A stretch of DNA of 64,000 bases from Clostridium bovifaecis. GTDB lineage: Bacteria; Bacillota; Clostridia; Clostridiales; Clostridiaceae. The stretch covers positions 2,015,249 to 2,079,248 of the forward strand of contig CP046522.1 of assembly GCA_009738435.1 (NCBI GenBank). The letters run 5' to 3'. Numbering within the stretch: position 1 is the first letter of the stretch; the number at the start of each line of letters is the position of its first letter. The notes beneath the pieces are model-generated. The model did not search any database, was not told the DNA's origin, and saw only the letters and a program-made list of their open reading frames with translations. This document shows, piece after piece, positions 62,776 to 64,000 of this stretch. The position numbers and the translations under genes were made by a program.

Positions 62776-63531
62776 CTATTTGATATCCTGCTTTTTAAAG
62801 GTAATGCCTCCTATGCCTGAACACAAAATCAGGTAGGCTAAACCTACTGCAATTGCTATTCTTAAATCTACTGCTTGTGGGTGCGGTACAGCGGTAGGCG
62901 AAAAATTCTTAAATAGCAGAATTCTTGCTAAATATCCATCTCCAATTAATGACCCCAAAGAGCCTATTATTAAGCTGAAGAATATACCAAAAGCCATTGT
63001 ACCTCCTATATTTTTAATCAAAAATGCTATCATTAGAAATATAGATCCATAAGCTGTATATAATAAGATTTGAATTAAAAACATTCGAAGAAGTAAAAGC
63101 AAATCATACGTTGAAAAAGAACCATATATTCCAAAAACAAAAATAGATGTAATTACTATAGAAAATATAGCAGCAAGCATCATTAAAATTGAACCTATAG
63201 ATACTGTGATTAGTTTAGACATATAAATTTTCCTGCGGCTAAAGCCTAAGGAAACAGAATCTTTAATTGTTCCTGTGTTATACTCGCTTGTTATAAGCAT
63301 TGTAGTAAATATGGCTTGAAATAAAGGCACAAAATATGGGAAGAAAGATTTTTCATTAAAGAACATATATATCCAATGAAGGTTACTCGGACTAAACTGT
63401 TCTTTAATATGTGCGGAGGAGCTAAAGTCTATCATAATATAGATTACTATAACTGCAAGTATCCCTAAACAAATAAAAAAGGACTTGCTTCTTCTTAATT
63501 TATAAAAATCAGCTCTTAATAAGTTAATCAT
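62776..63531 (-). CDS. ABC-2 family permease (lantibiotic-immunity type)
   Basis: 251 residues with six membrane helices. Starts MINLLRADFYKLRRSKSFFICLGI, the typical N-terminus of lantibiotic-immunity permeases (NukE/SpaE type and Bcr-like), followed by an extracellular loop and 'TSEYNTGTIKDSVSLGFSRRKIYMSKLITVSIGS'. It overlaps the ATPase gene by 8 bases. With the ATPase it forms an exporter for self-protection against peptides or antibiotics, as the family suggests. No lanthipeptide gene is seen in the window. Confidence 0.9.
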   Translation of the reverse strand: MINLLRADFYKLRRSKSFFICLGILAVIVIYIMIDFSSSAHIKEQFSPSNLHWIYMFFNEKSFFPYFVPLFQAIFTTMLITSEYNTGTIKDSVSLGFSRRKIYMSKLITVSIGSILMMLAAIFSIVITSIFVFGIYGSFSTYDLLLLLRMFLIQILLYTAYGSIFLMIAFLIKNIGGTMAFGIFFSLIIGSLGSLIGDGYLARILLFKNFSPTAVPHPQAVDLRIAIAVGLAYLILCSGIGGITFKKQDIK

Positions 63532-64000
63532 AGTTATTCCCTCCCATCAATTTCATAAAATACTCTTCCAAATCATCGCCCTTAGACTCAATGGAATATA
63601 CTTTTACATTATTCTTTGCAAGCTCTAGGCAAATTTCACCTGACATATCCAATAAATCATAAACCTTAATTATATTGTCTTGTAGCACCTCATAGTTTGT
63701 TGTTTTAAATACGTCTTCTAAAAGGAATGAAGCCGTAGCGCTATCACTAACCTTAATGCTTAGGTACTTTCTACATTTTAGTTCCAATTCCTTAGATGTA
63801 AATTCCTCTACTAATGTACCATTGTTGATTACTCCGTAACGTGTTGCCAGTTTAGAAAGCTCCCCTAATATATGGCTTGAAATTAAAATTGTTATGCCTT
63901 GCTCTTCATTAAGTCTTTTTAAAAGCTTTCTCATCTCCACAATACCCTCAGGGTCAAGTCCGTTTGTTGGTTCGTCAAGTATGAGAAAATCCGGATTCCC
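63524..64000 (-). CDS. ABC exporter ATP-binding protein, partial (C-terminal part)
   Basis: The frame is open to the right edge. The part inside the window begins GNPDFLILDEPTNGLDPEGIVEMRKLLKRL, the Walker B and D-loop, then the switch His in ILISSHILGEL. The N-terminal Walker A and signature motifs are outside. C-terminal positions contain a helical regulatory extension typical of LanF/BcrA ATPases. Partner of the permease next to it. An internal ATG at 63940 is not the start. Confidence 0.93.
   Translation of the reverse strand, partial: GNPDFLILDEPTNGLDPEGIVEMRKLLKRLNEEQGITILISSHILGELSKLATRYGVINNGTLVEEFTSKELELKCRKYLSIKVSDSATASFLLEDVFKTTNYEVLQDNIIKVYDLLDMSGEICLELAKNNVKVYSIESKGDDLEEYFMKLMGGNNYD

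Noticed and set aside
1-64000. CRISPR arrays, tRNA or rRNA genes, prophage
   Set aside because: No regular repeat-spacer pattern, no cloverleaf with CCA-type end, no rRNA signature and no phage structural gene were seen in either strand.

Overview
The window is AT-rich, gene-dense DNA from a low-G+C Gram-positive anaerobe, most likely a Clostridium or close relative. Four things point there: T-box leaders, strong AGGAGG-type ribosome binding sites with frequent TTG/GTG starts, clostridial families (CWB2 cell-wall repeats, ThiW, a four-subunit molybdenum hydroxylase, the DUF6179/DUF6323 pair) and the low G+C itself. Most genes are on the minus strand, so operons read from right to left.

Layout. 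1-6.4 kb: a lipoprotein, a two-component system (its kinase frameshifted), a secreted NlpC/P60 peptidase and three small membrane proteins on the plus strand. 6.5-8.8 kb: an HD-GYP remnant, a cysteine-rich pentapeptide-repeat protein and an acetyltransferase. 8.86-26.3 kb: the most interesting block, a co-directional cluster of about 17 kb. Its upstream half encodes a catabolic route: BKACE beta-keto acid cleavage enzyme, 3-hydroxyacyl-CoA/L-gulonate-type dehydrogenase, IlvD/EDD dehydratase, UlaG-type lactonase and a molybdenum hydroxylase with the FAD, FeS, large-Mo and medium-Mo subunit split known from nicotinate dehydrogenase. The downstream half encodes supply and maturation of the cofactor: histidine phosphatase, TylF-like methyltransferase, NTP-transferase/HD fusion, ModE-like regulator, XdhC, a MoeA-like protein and ModABC. 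A GntR/FCD regulator sits at the head, and three copies of TTGTAnTACAA (n = any base) lie at the two promoters it would control.

26.7-29.4 kb: a thiamine-salvage operon behind a TPP riboswitch. 29.6-35.3 kb: YitT, then an SSS transporter plus LarA-type racemase behind a T-box whose specifier reads UUC (Phe), then SelO. 35.5-41 kb: a WYL regulator with a divergent flavin/PNPOx-like gene, a decayed CWB2 gene and thrS behind its own T-box (specifier ACC). 41-47.5 kb: a TetR-controlled FtsX/MacB-type exporter, FetAB, a PadR regulator and a guanidine-I riboswitch with its Gdx exporter. 47.8-51.3 kb: a degenerate J-domain membrane protein with a 12-base homopolymer frameshift, the DUF6179/DUF6323 pair, a possible small RNA and a truncated DUF4037-like gene.

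51.6-60 kb looks like an accessory resistance island: CPBP protease, ClbS/DfsB protein, drug-export ABC pair, a cysteine-rich KTR protein, two DUF1048 proteins with a PadR regulator, and a TetR / alpha-beta esterase / macrolide phosphotransferase operon. It carries truncated remnants of padR and lysS and hairpins resembling an IS200/IS605 end. 60.3-64 kb: a membrane-bound serine hydrolase and an ABC exporter with histidine kinase that runs off the right edge.

Several genes (kinase, NTP transferase, one membrane protein, J-domain protein) are broken by single-base indels, mostly in homopolymers. Sequencing error, slippage-based switching and true decay cannot be told apart from this sequence alone. 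No tRNA, rRNA, CRISPR array or intact transposase was seen.
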